A stretch of 64,000 nucleotides of DNA from NCBI RefSeq assembly GCF_019263705.2, contig NZ_JADQDK010000001.1:3100001-3164000 (forward strand), in the 5' to 3' direction. Positions 43,717 through 51,545 of this stretch are shown in pieces (the stretch's first letter is position 1; each line of letters opens with the position of its first letter). Source of the DNA: Pseudonocardia abyssalis. GTDB lineage: Bacteria > Actinomycetota > Actinomycetes > Mycobacteriales > Pseudonocardiaceae. The notes under the pieces are model-generated. The model searched no databases. It saw only the letters and a program-made list of their open reading frames with translations, and had not been told where the DNA came from. Made by a program: the position numbers and the translations under genes.

Positions 43717-44588
43717 TTCAGGCGGAGCTCGGCGGCGGCCTTCACCGTGTCGGACTGGTGCTTGAGGACCACGCCGAGGGTGGCGCGCACGGCGTCGTCG
43801 TCGAGGGTGTCGAGGCCCAGCGCGAGCAGGGTGCGGCCCCAGTCGATCGTCTCCGCGACGCTCGGGGACTTGCGCAGCTCCAGGGTCCGCAGCACGCGCA
43901 CCGTGCGGACCAGCGCGTCGACCAGCGCCTCCGTCAGCTCCGGCACCCGGGACGCGACGATGCGGCGCTCGAGGTCGGCGTCGGGGAAGTCGAGGTGCAG
44001 GAACAGGCAGCGGCGCTTGAGGGCCTCCGACAGCTCGCGCGTGGAGTTCGAGGTGAGCAGCACGAACGGCTTGCGGGTGGCGCTGATCGTGCCCATCTCC
44101 GGCACCGTGACCTGGAAGTCGGACAGCACCTCGAGCAGCAGGCCCTCGACCTCGACGTCGGCCTTGTCCATCTCGTCGATGAGCAGCACGGTGGGCTCGC
44201 TGCGCCGGATCGCCGTGAGCAGCGGGCGAGGCAGCAGGAACTCCTCGGAGAACACGTCGTCACGCGTCTCGTCCCAGGACTCCTTGCCCTGGCCCGCGGT
44301 GATCCGCAGGAGCTGCTTGGCGTGGTTCCACTCGTAGAGCGCGCGGGCCTCGTCGATGCCCTCGTAGCACTGCAGCCGCACCAGGCCCGACCCGGTGGCC
44401 TGCGCGACGGCCTTCGCCAGCTCCGTCTTGCCGACGCCCGCGGGCCCCTCGACGAGCAGCGGCTTTCCCAGGCGGTCGGCCAGGTAGACGGTGGTGGCGA
44501 CGGCCGTCGAGGCGAGGTAGCCCACTCCGGCCAGCCGCTCGGCGACGTCGGCGACGGACCCGAACAGCGGCGACTGGGGAGCACTCAC
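43713..44588 (-). CDS. MoxR family AAA+ ATPase
   Basis: A 291-aa chaperone-like ATPase. Walker A GPAGVGKT (48-55), Walker B TVLLIDEMDKAD (133 on) and sensor TSNSTRELSEALKRRCLF are present. MoxR proteins usually act with a VWA/CoxE protein. That partner is encoded at 36747-38186 in the same direction but 5.5 kb away. The GTG start is used. A REP-like palindrome lies just upstream, and an AbiEi-like gene follows further upstream on the same strand. Confidence 0.93.
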   Translation of the reverse strand: MSAPQSPLFGSVADVAERLAGVGYLASTAVATTVYLADRLGKPLLVEGPAGVGKTELAKAVAQATGSGLVRLQCYEGIDEARALYEWNHAKQLLRITAGQGKESWDETRDDVFSEEFLLPRPLLTAIRRSEPTVLLIDEMDKADVEVEGLLLEVLSDFQVTVPEMGTISATRKPFVLLTSNSTRELSEALKRRCLFLHLDFPDADLERRIVASRVPELTEALVDALVRTVRVLRTLELRKSPSVAETIDWGRTLLALGLDTLDDDAVRATLGVVLKHQSDTVKAAAELRLN

Positions 44589-44639
44589 GCGGCCATCCTG
44601 CCCTGCGCGCGGTGGATGCGCTGAGGGTGTGTGCCCCAC

Positions 44640-44715
44640 ACCGCACCGCACCACCGTTCCCCCGACCGCACCGCCGTCCCGGCAGCGGTGCGGCGGGGAG
44701 AACGGCGGTGCGGTC
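44640..44715. repeat. REP-like nested palindrome, copy 2
   Basis: Contains ACCGCACCGCACC (44640 on), GACCGCACCGCCG (44664 on), GCGGTGCGG (about 44685) and AACGGCGGTGCGGTC (44701-44715). It ends inside the stop codon of the AbiEi-like gene and precedes the MoxR gene. Confidence 0.65.
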
Positions 44716-45619
44716 AGCGTGGGAGCCGGCGCGCCACCTCCGTGAAGCCGTCGATCTCCCCCCACGTCCAGCGGGTCAGGCCCCGCAGCGCCGTGCGCAT
44801 CGCGTCCTCCCGGCGCTTCTCCGCGACCAGCACGTCCGCCGGTCGCTGCCCGGGCGCGAGCAGCCGGCCGTACTTCACCAGGCCGTCGAACTCGCCCGCC
44901 CAGCCGTGTTCGGGCCAGCCGAAGTCGGCGGTGCCGAGCACGTCACCGCCCGGCGACCGCACCTGCCTCTGCAGCACCGGGGGCGCCACCCCGGACCGGG
45001 CCATCGCCACCCGGCTGCGGGACTCCCCCGGGCTCTCGGCGCCGGGGAGGGCGAAGGCGATCGCCCGGCGGGCCGCCGGGAGGCCCGGCCACCGGGGCAT
45101 CCGCTCCAGCGCCGCGCACAGCTCCTCGCGGGTGACCAGGTGCCGGTGCAGCGCCGCGTCGAGGATGACGACGGCCTGCTCGAACCCGACGGTCCGCGCG
45201 ATGTCGGCGAGCGTGCGGGCCGGGGACGTCGCCCGGAACCCGCCGATCTCGACGACCTCGTCGGCGTCGAGCGGGGCGGTGTGGACGTGCAACCGGCCGG
45301 TCCGGACGCCGCCGGAGCGCCGGGCCCGCGTGGTGTGCACCCGGCCCAGCGCCACGTTCCAGACCGGCAGGCCGAGCAGCACCACGGCGGAGACGTGGCT
45401 GAGCACGGCGTCGGGTGCGACCCGTGGGACCGCCGCCGCCACGAGGAGGGCGTGCCGACCCTCCGGGCGCTCCAGCCGCGGATCGGCGGGGTCGGCGTAG
45501 GCCCCGCGCTGCAGCACGGCCAGCTCGCCCGCCCGGCGCAGACGGCGCAGCTCGTCGTCGGTGACGCCGGCGGCGAGCAGGCGGGGCCGCAGCAGCGGGC
45601 CGGCGATCGGGAGATCCAC
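44714..45619 (-). CDS. AbiEi-antitoxin-like / DUF559-like protein
   Basis: A 301-aa protein. The N-terminal winged helix (about 12-48) is like the AbiEi antitoxin domain (LRRLRRAGELAVLQRGAYA). The middle contains AVLSHVSAVVLLGLPVW and ATSPARTLADIAR. The C-terminal part (EFDGLVKYGRLL and later) resembles the DUF559/Vsr-like nuclease fold seen in many orphan actinobacterial relatives. No AbiEii toxin gene is adjacent, so a working toxin-antitoxin pair is not supported. REP-like palindromes flank it on both sides. Confidence 0.7.
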   Translation of the reverse strand: MDLPIAGPLLRPRLLAAGVTDDELRRLRRAGELAVLQRGAYADPADPRLERPEGRHALLVAAAVPRVAPDAVLSHVSAVVLLGLPVWNVALGRVHTTRARRSGGVRTGRLHVHTAPLDADEVVEIGGFRATSPARTLADIARTVGFEQAVVILDAALHRHLVTREELCAALERMPRWPGLPAARRAIAFALPGAESPGESRSRVAMARSGVAPPVLQRQVRSPGGDVLGTADFGWPEHGWAGEFDGLVKYGRLLAPGQRPADVLVAEKRREDAMRTALRGLTRWTWGEIDGFTEVARRLPR

Positions 45620-45676
45620 GCCGGACAGGATGCGCGGGGACGGGGGCCGCGCGAGGTCGTTCCGCGGAACTCGTGC

Positions 45677-45746
45677 ACCGCACCGCCGTCGGGGGGACCG
45701 CACCGCTGCCCGGGCGGCGGTGCGGTCCCCGCAACGGCGGTGCGGT
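45677..45746. repeat. REP-like nested palindrome, copy 3
   Basis: The outer arms ACCGCACCGCCGT (45677-45689) and ACGGCGGTGCGGT (45734-45746) are perfect over 13 bp. The inner arms GGACCGCACCGC (45695-45706) and GCGGTGCGGTCC (45717-45728) are perfect over 12 bp with a 10-nt loop. The most regular of the three copies. Confidence 0.75.
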
Positions 45747-45783
45747 GCCCGGACTGTCGGACCCCTCGTGAACTATCGACGCC

Positions 45784-47934
45784 ATGACCACCACCGAGCA
45801 GGATCTCCGCGCCCGCGCCGAAGAGGTGCTCGTGACGCTCGCCGGTCCCGACGCCCGGCTGCGCGAGGACCAGTGGACGGCGATCCACGCGCTGGTGGCG
45901 CTGCGCAAGCGGGCGCTGGTCGTGCAGCGCACCGGGTGGGGCAAGTCCGCGGTGTACTTCGTCGCCACCGCACTGCTGCGCCAGGACGGCGCGGGTGCCA
46001 CCGTCATCGTGTCGCCGCTGCTCGCGCTCATGCGCAACCAGATCGACGCCGCCGCGCGCGCCGGGATCCGCGCCGCCACGGTCAACTCGGCCAACACCGC
46101 CGACTGGGAGCGCACCTACGACGCCGTCGAGGCCGGGGAGGTCGACGTCCTACTGGTCAGCCCCGAGCGGCTCAACAACCCCGACTTCCGCGACCGCGTC
46201 CTGCCCCGGCTCACCGCGTCGGCCGGGATGCTCGTCGTCGACGAGGCCCACTGCGTGTCCGACTGGGGCCACGACTTCCGGCCCGACTACCGCCGCCTGC
46301 GCGCACTGATCGCCGAGCTGCCCGACGGCATCCCGGTGCTCGCCACCACCGCCACCGCCAACGACCGCGTGGTCGTCGACGTCACCGAGCAGCTGGGCCT
46401 GTCAGCGGGTGAGCCGCTGGTGCTGCGCGGCTCGCTCGACCGGGAGAGCCTGCGGCTGTCGGTCGTCAAGCTGCGCACGGCGGCCGACCGGCTGGGTTGG
46501 CTCGCCGCGCAGATGGACACGCTGCCCGGTGCGGGCATCGTCTACACGCTCACGATCCAGGCGGCCGAGGAGGTCGCGGAGTTCCTGCGCGAGCGCGGCC
46601 ACCCCGTCGCCTCCTACACCGGGAAGACCCCGCCCGAGGAACGCCTCGCGGCGGAGGGCGACCTGCTGGCCAACCGCGTCAAGGCCCTCGTCGCCACCTC
46701 CGCGCTGGGGATGGGGTTCGACAAGCCCGACCTCGGGTTCGTCGTCCACCTGGGCGCGCCCGCGTCGCCGGTGGCGTACTACCAGCAGATCGGCCGCGCC
46801 GGGCGCGCCGTCGACCGCGCCGAGGTGGTGTTGCTGCCCGGCCACGAGGACCAGGACATCTGGCGCTACTTCGCCTCGCTCGCCTTCCCGCCCGAGCCGG
46901 TGGTGCGCCAGACGCTGCGGGTGCTCGGGCCCGACCCGCTGTCCACCGCCGCGATCGAGACGCGCGTCGACCTCTCCCGCACCCGGCTGGAGATGCTGCT
47001 CAAGGTGCTCGACTCCGACGGCGCGGCCAAGCGCGTCAAGGGCGGGTGGGTCGCCACCGGCGAGGACTGGGTCTACGACGAGGAGCGCCACCGCCGCATC
47101 GCCGACGCCCGCAAGGCCGAGCAGCAGGCCATGCTCGGCTACCTCGACACCGACCGCTGCCGGCTCGTGTTCCTGCGCGAACAGCTCGACGACCCGGGCG
47201 CCGAGCCGTGCGGGCGCTGCGACGTCTGCGCGGGCACGGTCTGGAGCACCGACGTCGAATCCGGCGCCGCCGAGGCCGCGGCCGAGCGGATCGCGCGCCC
47301 GGGCGTCGAGGTGGCGCCGCGCAAGCAGTGGCCGTCGGGGATGAAGGACCTCGACGTCCCCGCGTCCGGCAAGATCCCGGCGGGCGAGCTCGCCGAGGCG
47401 GGCCGGGTCATCGGGCGGCTGTCCGACATCGGCTGGGGCACCCGTCTGCGGGCGCTGCTCGACCCGGAGGCGGTCCCCGACGACGAGTTCGGCCCCGACA
47501 TCGACCCCGAGACCGGCGAGCCCGTGTCCAGCACCGACCTGCCGGTGCCCAAGGACGTCCTCGACGCCGTGGTGCGCGTGCTCGCCGGGTGGGGCTGGGA
47601 GCAGCGGCCGGTCGGCGTGGTCGGGATCGGGTCTCGCACCCGCCCCCACCAGCTCGACCACCTGGCCCGGCGCATCTCCGACATCGGCCGGATCCCGCTG
47701 CTCGGCACGCTGGTGCCCGCCGGGCCGCGGCCGGAGTCGCACGCCAACTCGGCGCAGCGCCTCGCCGCGGTGTGGAACGCGTTCGAGGAGCCGTCGTTCG
47801 CGCTGCCCGACGGGCCGGTCCTGCTCGTCGACGACGTGATCGACTCCGGCTGGACGATGACGGTCGCCGCCCGCCTGCTGCGCCGGGCCGGGGCCGGGTC
47901 GGTGCTGCCCTTCGCACTGGCGCAGTCGGGCTGA
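45784..47934 (+). CDS. RecQ family helicase fused to a phosphoribosyltransferase-like domain
   Basis: A 716-aa protein. The helicase core has motif I TGWGKS (about 50-55), the DEAH motif in VVDEAHCVSDWGHDFRPDY (from about 151) and motif VI QQIGRAGRA. A RecQ-type zinc cluster follows (Cys near 459, 475, 478 and 481), then a C-terminal domain with VLLVDDVIDSGWTMT (about 679-693), the PRPP-loop pattern of type-I phosphoribosyltransferases. No HRDC domain. Unwinds 3'-5' DNA. What the C-terminal domain does is unknown. Starts 38 nt after REP copy 3. Confidence 0.9.
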   Translation: MTTTEQDLRARAEEVLVTLAGPDARLREDQWTAIHALVALRKRALVVQRTGWGKSAVYFVATALLRQDGAGATVIVSPLLALMRNQIDAAARAGIRAATVNSANTADWERTYDAVEAGEVDVLLVSPERLNNPDFRDRVLPRLTASAGMLVVDEAHCVSDWGHDFRPDYRRLRALIAELPDGIPVLATTATANDRVVVDVTEQLGLSAGEPLVLRGSLDRESLRLSVVKLRTAADRLGWLAAQMDTLPGAGIVYTLTIQAAEEVAEFLRERGHPVASYTGKTPPEERLAAEGDLLANRVKALVATSALGMGFDKPDLGFVVHLGAPASPVAYYQQIGRAGRAVDRAEVVLLPGHEDQDIWRYFASLAFPPEPVVRQTLRVLGPDPLSTAAIETRVDLSRTRLEMLLKVLDSDGAAKRVKGGWVATGEDWVYDEERHRRIADARKAEQQAMLGYLDTDRCRLVFLREQLDDPGAEPCGRCDVCAGTVWSTDVESGAAEAAAERIARPGVEVAPRKQWPSGMKDLDVPASGKIPAGELAEAGRVIGRLSDIGWGTRLRALLDPEAVPDDEFGPDIDPETGEPVSSTDLPVPKDVLDAVVRVLAGWGWEQRPVGVVGIGSRTRPHQLDHLARRISDIGRIPLLGTLVPAGPRPESHANSAQRLAAVWNAFEEPSFALPDGPVLLVDDVIDSGWTMTVAARLLRRAGAGSVLPFALAQSG

Positions 47935-47937
47935 GTC

Positions 47938-48226
47938 TCAGACCCCCGCCACCGCAGCCGCCCGCTCCAGCAGCCCGACGGCGTGCCGGTGCAGCAGCGC
48001 GCCGGTGGCCGGGTCGGCCTGCCCGGCCAGTGCGCGGGCGTGGGTGCCCTCGATGACGACGGCGAGATTGAAGCCGGGCGAGGGCGGAGAGGTCGCGGTC
48101 GCTGCGGGCCGCGTAGTGCGCAGCCAGCTCGGCGGGGGTCGGCAGGCCGCCGAGTGCGGCGAGCGCTCCCCCCGCGATCGGGTCGGGCCCGTCCGCGATG
48201 ATGGTCGACGCCCAGGTCATGGCCAC
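47938..48226 (-). pseudogene. Phosphotransferase (APH family) C-terminal remnant
   Basis: The minus strand reads LPTPAELAAHYAARSDRDLS, and after a frame change near 48075 FNLAVVIEGTHARALAGQ to HRHAVGLLERAAAVAG and a stop. This is the C-terminal quarter of acyl-CoA-dehydrogenase-linked aminoglycoside-phosphotransferase-like proteins. The catalytic HGDxxxxN and DFD parts are gone. The 5' break faces the acyl-CoA dehydrogenase remnant. Confidence 0.65.
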
Positions 48227-48380
48227 CGCCGACGGCCCGACCGAGGTGCACAGGCAGACGCTCGCCCGTCAGGTGCTGCGCGATGTCGAGCCCGGGGAGC
48301 CGCTGTTCGGGTCGGGCCACCTGCCCACCCGCACCGAGGCCGCCCGCCGCCATCTCGCCGCGCGCCTGGAGCACGAAGGT
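48222..48380 (+). pseudogene. Acyl-CoA dehydrogenase C-terminal remnant
   Basis: The plus strand encodes ADGPTEVHRQTLARQVLR and then PLFGSGHLPTRTEAARR, matching the last 50 residues of acyl-CoA dehydrogenases of the ACAD10/11-like group (pattern I-A-D-G-P-D-E-V-H-R). Everything upstream is missing. It lies head to head with the phosphotransferase remnant, its usual functional partner. Confidence 0.6.
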
Positions 48381-48412
48381 GGCGGTCCTGTAGGGGTGGC
48401 ACACTCGGGTCC

Positions 48413-48844
48413 ATGCCCGCCGACTTCCTGCTCAAGGCCATGAACACCGCCCACCGCACGCTGCTGAAGGTCACCGGTGGCCGGGTCGGGTACGACGCGA
48501 TGGGTATGCCGGTGCTGGAGCTGACGACGATCGGCCGGCGCAGCGGGACACCGCGGTCGGTGATGCTGACGGCGCCGCTGCACGAGAACGGGCACCCGGT
48601 GATCGTCGCCTCGCGCGGTGGCGACGACACCCACCCCGCCTGGTTCCTCAACCTGCGCGACCGCCCCGAGGTCGAGGTGTCGATCAAGGGCGGGCCGCGC
48701 ACGCCGATGACGGCGCGGATCGTCACGGCGCAGGAGCGGGCGCGGATGTGGCCGCAGATCGCCGGGAGGTACGCCAACTACGCGGGGTATCAGAAGCGCA
48801 CGGACCGTGAGATCCCGCTGGTGGTGCTCGAACCCCGCGCCTGA
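48413..48844 (+). CDS. F420-dependent (Ddn-like) nitroreductase family protein
   Basis: A 143-aa split-beta-barrel protein of the deazaflavin-dependent nitroreductase family. LTTIGRRSGTPRSVML and IVASRGGDDTHPAWFLNLRDRPEVEV are diagnostic. It reduces quinones or nitroaromatics with F420H2, probably at the membrane. It starts 32 nt after the acyl-CoA dehydrogenase remnant. Its last 55 nt overlap the convergent methyltransferase gene. Confidence 0.92.
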   Translation: MPADFLLKAMNTAHRTLLKVTGGRVGYDAMGMPVLELTTIGRRSGTPRSVMLTAPLHENGHPVIVASRGGDDTHPAWFLNLRDRPEVEVSIKGGPRTPMTARIVTAQERARMWPQIAGRYANYAGYQKRTDREIPLVVLEPRA

Positions 48845-50103
48845 GGCTCCAGCAGCAGGTGGGCGTGCGGGGTGCGGACGACCGCGGTCGCCGTCGGCAC
48901 CGGAGAGCCACCGGGGACGACGGTCAGCACCCAGTCCGGCCCGCCGGGCGACCCGGCCGCGGCCCACGCGTCGAGGGCGCGGTGCATGCGGTGGCCGAGC
49001 TCGGGGCCACCGGGCCCGAACACCCGCACCTCGCAGCCCGCCGGTGCTCGCCCCGGCTCGCACACAGGCTGCGGGGTCGGCACACAGGTCCGGCCCTGGG
49101 TGCGGGCCCCGGAAGGTGTGTGCGGGCCGGGGGTGACGGTCGCGAGCCCCGGTGCGGCCGCACCGGTCGGCGTCACCAGCACCGGCACCGCGGATCCCGG
49201 TCCGAGGCCGGCCGGGAGCTCCCCGTCCGGGTCGGCCAGTAGACGGCCCGCCCCCGGCTCGGTGAGCGCGAGCCAGAGGCCGAACCCGTCCCGGACGTCG
49301 GCGGGACCCAGTCCGACCGGCGAGGCGACGGTCCCCGGCGGGTCGGCGAGAGCCGCGGCGACGGCGACCGGGTCGGCGCCGGGACCGTCGGTGACCACCC
49401 ACAGGGCGCCGCCACCGGGCAGGGCCACGGGCACGTCGTCGACGGCTCCGGGTCCCCGCATCCGGATGAACCCGCAGCTGCGCAGGGAGTGGCTGCGCAG
49501 CAGGCCGTCCGGACCGAGGTCGAGAGCCGCCGACAGCTGGCTGCCGCGCACCGACAGCGGCAGCAGCAATCGCCCGCCCGGTGCGAGTTGGCCCACCCAC
49601 TCCGGCCACACGTCGTCGCTGCCGACGGTGAGCACGATCCGGTCGTACGGGGCCCCGTCGGGTTCACCCGCGACACCGTCACCGCAGCGCAGCCGCACCC
49701 CCGTGACCCCGGCCGTGGCGAGGTGGCGCCCGGCGGAGTCGACGAGGTGCGGGTCGATGTCGACCGTCGTGACCTGCCCGGACGGGCCGACGATCCGCGC
49801 GACCAGCGCCGCGTTCCACCCGGTCCCGGCTCCGATCTCCAGCACCCGCAGCCCGGCCCGCAGGTCCAGCTGCTCCAGCATGATCGCCACCATCGACGGC
49901 TGCGACGCCGAGCTGGTCGGCACCCCGTCGACGCGCTGCACGGCGACCGCGTCGTCGGCGTAGGCCGTCTCCGTCGGGGCGTCGGGGAGGAACAGGTGCC
50001 GTGGCACGGCCCGGAACGCCTCCTCGACGGCCGCGGACCGGATCCGCCCCGTCGCGACGAGACCGTCGACCAGTTCGGCGCGGGCACGGTCGACATCGGA
50101 CAC
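48790..50103 (-). CDS. PCMT-like protein-L-isoaspartate methyltransferase family protein
   Basis: A 437-aa SAM-dependent methyltransferase. The N-terminal domain resembles protein-L-isoaspartate O-methyltransferase (FRAVPRHLFLP; SSASQPSMVAIMLEQL), with SAM motif VLEIGAGTGWNAALVARIVG. A C-terminal region of about 230 residues, low in complexity around 330-370, is characteristic of actinobacterial long forms. The GTG start at 50103 is used. The 3' end overlaps the Ddn-like gene by 55 nt. The mirror repeat array begins 45 nt upstream. Confidence 0.85.
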   Translation of the reverse strand: MSDVDRARAELVDGLVATGRIRSAAVEEAFRAVPRHLFLPDAPTETAYADDAVAVQRVDGVPTSSASQPSMVAIMLEQLDLRAGLRVLEIGAGTGWNAALVARIVGPSGQVTTVDIDPHLVDSAGRHLATAGVTGVRLRCGDGVAGEPDGAPYDRIVLTVGSDDVWPEWVGQLAPGGRLLLPLSVRGSQLSAALDLGPDGLLRSHSLRSCGFIRMRGPGAVDDVPVALPGGGALWVVTDGPGADPVAVAAALADPPGTVASPVGLGPADVRDGFGLWLALTEPGAGRLLADPDGELPAGLGPGSAVPVLVTPTGAAAPGLATVTPGPHTPSGARTQGRTCVPTPQPVCEPGRAPAGCEVRVFGPGGPELGHRMHRALDAWAAAGSPGGPDWVLTVVPGGSPVPTATAVVRTPHAHLLLEPQARGSSTTSGISRSVRF

Positions 50104-50148
50104 CCACCGAGTCTGGCCGGACCCCCACCCCACCGCCAACCCGGCCCC

Positions 50149-50311
50149 GCGACTCACGGGCGGAACAACAGCGACTCGCGGGCAGGAGAACAGCGACTCG
50201 CGGGCAGGAATACAGCGACTCGCGAGGTGCACACCCGCGAGTCGCTGTATCCGCGCCCGCGAGTCGCTGTATCCGCGCCCGCGAGTCGCTGTATCCGCGC
50301 CCGCGAGTCGG
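50149..50311. repeat. Mirror array of 22-bp repeats (four direct, four inverted)
   Basis: The core GCGACTCGCG occurs at 50149 (degenerate), 50171, 50193 and 50215. Its complement CGCGAGTCGC occurs at 50236, 50258, 50280 and 50302 (degenerate), always 22 nt apart within each half. The centre is near 50230 (GGTGCACACC). The transcript could fold into one hairpin of over 70 bp. Lies between the methyltransferase start and the proB stop. Confidence 0.92.
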
Positions 50312-50317
50312 GGCGCT

Positions 50318-51430
50318 CTACAGGGGGACGAGGTCGTCGGCGTGGACGACCTCGCGGCGCTGCTCCGGGGCGAGGTCGCGGCTGCGGTGCCCGATCAGGG
50401 CGGGCAGCTCGGCGGCGTCGAACCCGACGACCCCCCGGGCCACGACGATCTCGCCGGGGCCGACGAGGTCGACCACGTCACCGGCCACGAAGTCGCCGGA
50501 GATCCCGTGGATCCCGGCGGCGAGCAGGGAGCGGCGCCGGCCGATCACCGCGGCGACCGCGCCCTCGTCGAGGTCGAGGCGCCCCCGGACGTCGGCGGCG
50601 TGGAGCAGCCAGAACCGGCGCGCCGACATCCGCCGACCCGACGGCCGGAACGCGGTGCCGACCTTCGCGCCGGCCGGGGCCAGCGCATCGGCGACGTCCT
50701 CGGCCGCGGCGAGCAGCACCGGGATCCCCGACGACGACGCCATCGCCGCCGCAGTGATCTTCGTGGCCATCCCGCCACGGCCGAGGCTGCCCTGCCCGGG
50801 CGCCGCGATCCGGACCGCACCCAGCTCGTCGGGCGCGCCGACCTCGGGGATCAGCGTGGAGTCCGCGCGGCGGGGGTCGCCGTCGTAGAGGCCGTCGACG
50901 TCGGAGAGGAGCACGAGCGCGTCGGCCCCGATGAGGTGCGCGACCAGCGCGGCGAGCCGGTCGTTGTCGCCCACGCGGATCTCGTCGGTGGCGACCGTGT
51001 CGTTCTCGTTGACCACCGGGAGCACGTCGAGCCCGAGCAACCGCTCCAGCGTGCGCTGCGCGTTGCGGTAGTGGGCGCGCCGGATCATGTCGTCGGCGGT
51101 GAGCAGCACCTGCCCGATCGCCCGGCCGTGCCGCGCGAACGACGCACCGTAGGCCTGTGCGAGCAGCAGCTGTCCGACGGCGGCGGCGGCCTGCTGGGTG
51201 GCGAGGTCGCGCGGGCGCTTCGTCAGCCCGAGCGGGGCGAGGCCCGCTGCGATGGCCCCCGACGACACCAGCACGACCTGGCTGCCGGCCGCCCGACGGG
51301 CGGCGAGGGCGTCGACCAGGGAGTCGAGCCGGGTGGGATCGAGCCCACCGGACAGCGACGTGAGCGACGACGACCCGACCTTGACGACGACCCGCCGCGC
51401 CGCGCCCACCGCCTCGCGGGCCGGACTCAC
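50318..51430 (-). CDS. proB: Glutamate 5-kinase
   Basis: A 370-aa enzyme for the first step of proline synthesis, glutamate to glutamyl-5-phosphate. The kinase domain has RVVVKVGSSSL, VLVSSGAIAAG, NENDTVATDEIRVGDNDRL and GRGGMATKI. The C-terminal PUA domain is present (about 285-365). The GTG start follows a stretch of 15-bp repeats. It lies downstream of obg in the same direction, as in mycobacteria. proA is not in the window. Confidence 0.96.
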   Translation of the reverse strand: MSPAREAVGAARRVVVKVGSSSLTSLSGGLDPTRLDSLVDALAARRAAGSQVVLVSSGAIAAGLAPLGLTKRPRDLATQQAAAAVGQLLLAQAYGASFARHGRAIGQVLLTADDMIRRAHYRNAQRTLERLLGLDVLPVVNENDTVATDEIRVGDNDRLAALVAHLIGADALVLLSDVDGLYDGDPRRADSTLIPEVGAPDELGAVRIAAPGQGSLGRGGMATKITAAAMASSSGIPVLLAAAEDVADALAPAGAKVGTAFRPSGRRMSARRFWLLHAADVRGRLDLDEGAVAAVIGRRRSLLAAGIHGISGDFVAGDVVDLVGPGEIVVARGVVGFDAAELPALIGHRSRDLAPEQRREVVHADDLVPL

Positions 51431-51445
51431 CGTGCCCCCCGGATC

Positions 51446-51490
51446 GTGCCCTGACAGGTCGTGCCCTGACAGGTCGTGCCCTGACAGGTC
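51446..51490. repeat. Three 15-bp tandem repeats between obg and proB
   Basis: The unit GTGCCCTGACAGGTC is repeated exactly at 51446, 51461 and 51476. It lies in the 115-nt gap, so it is in the proB 5' untranslated region if the genes are cotranscribed. Confidence 0.9.
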
Positions 51491-51545
51491 GTGCGCGGAA
51501 GAGGCGGCCGGAGCACGCCTTTCCGCGCACGGGCGGCGGAGCCGC

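Noticed and set aside
44714-45619. AbiE toxin-antitoxin system
   Set aside because: Only an AbiEi-like domain is present. Neither neighbour resembles the AbiEii nucleotidyltransferase toxin.
48790-50103. Lanthipeptide FxLD-type methyltransferase cluster
   Set aside because: The protein resembles PCMT-like long forms, but no precursor peptide, LanB/LanC-like gene or transporter is nearby.
50149-50311. CRISPR array
   Set aside because: Regular 22-nt spacing suggested it, but units are contiguous with no unique spacers, the second half is inverted, and no cas genes are present.
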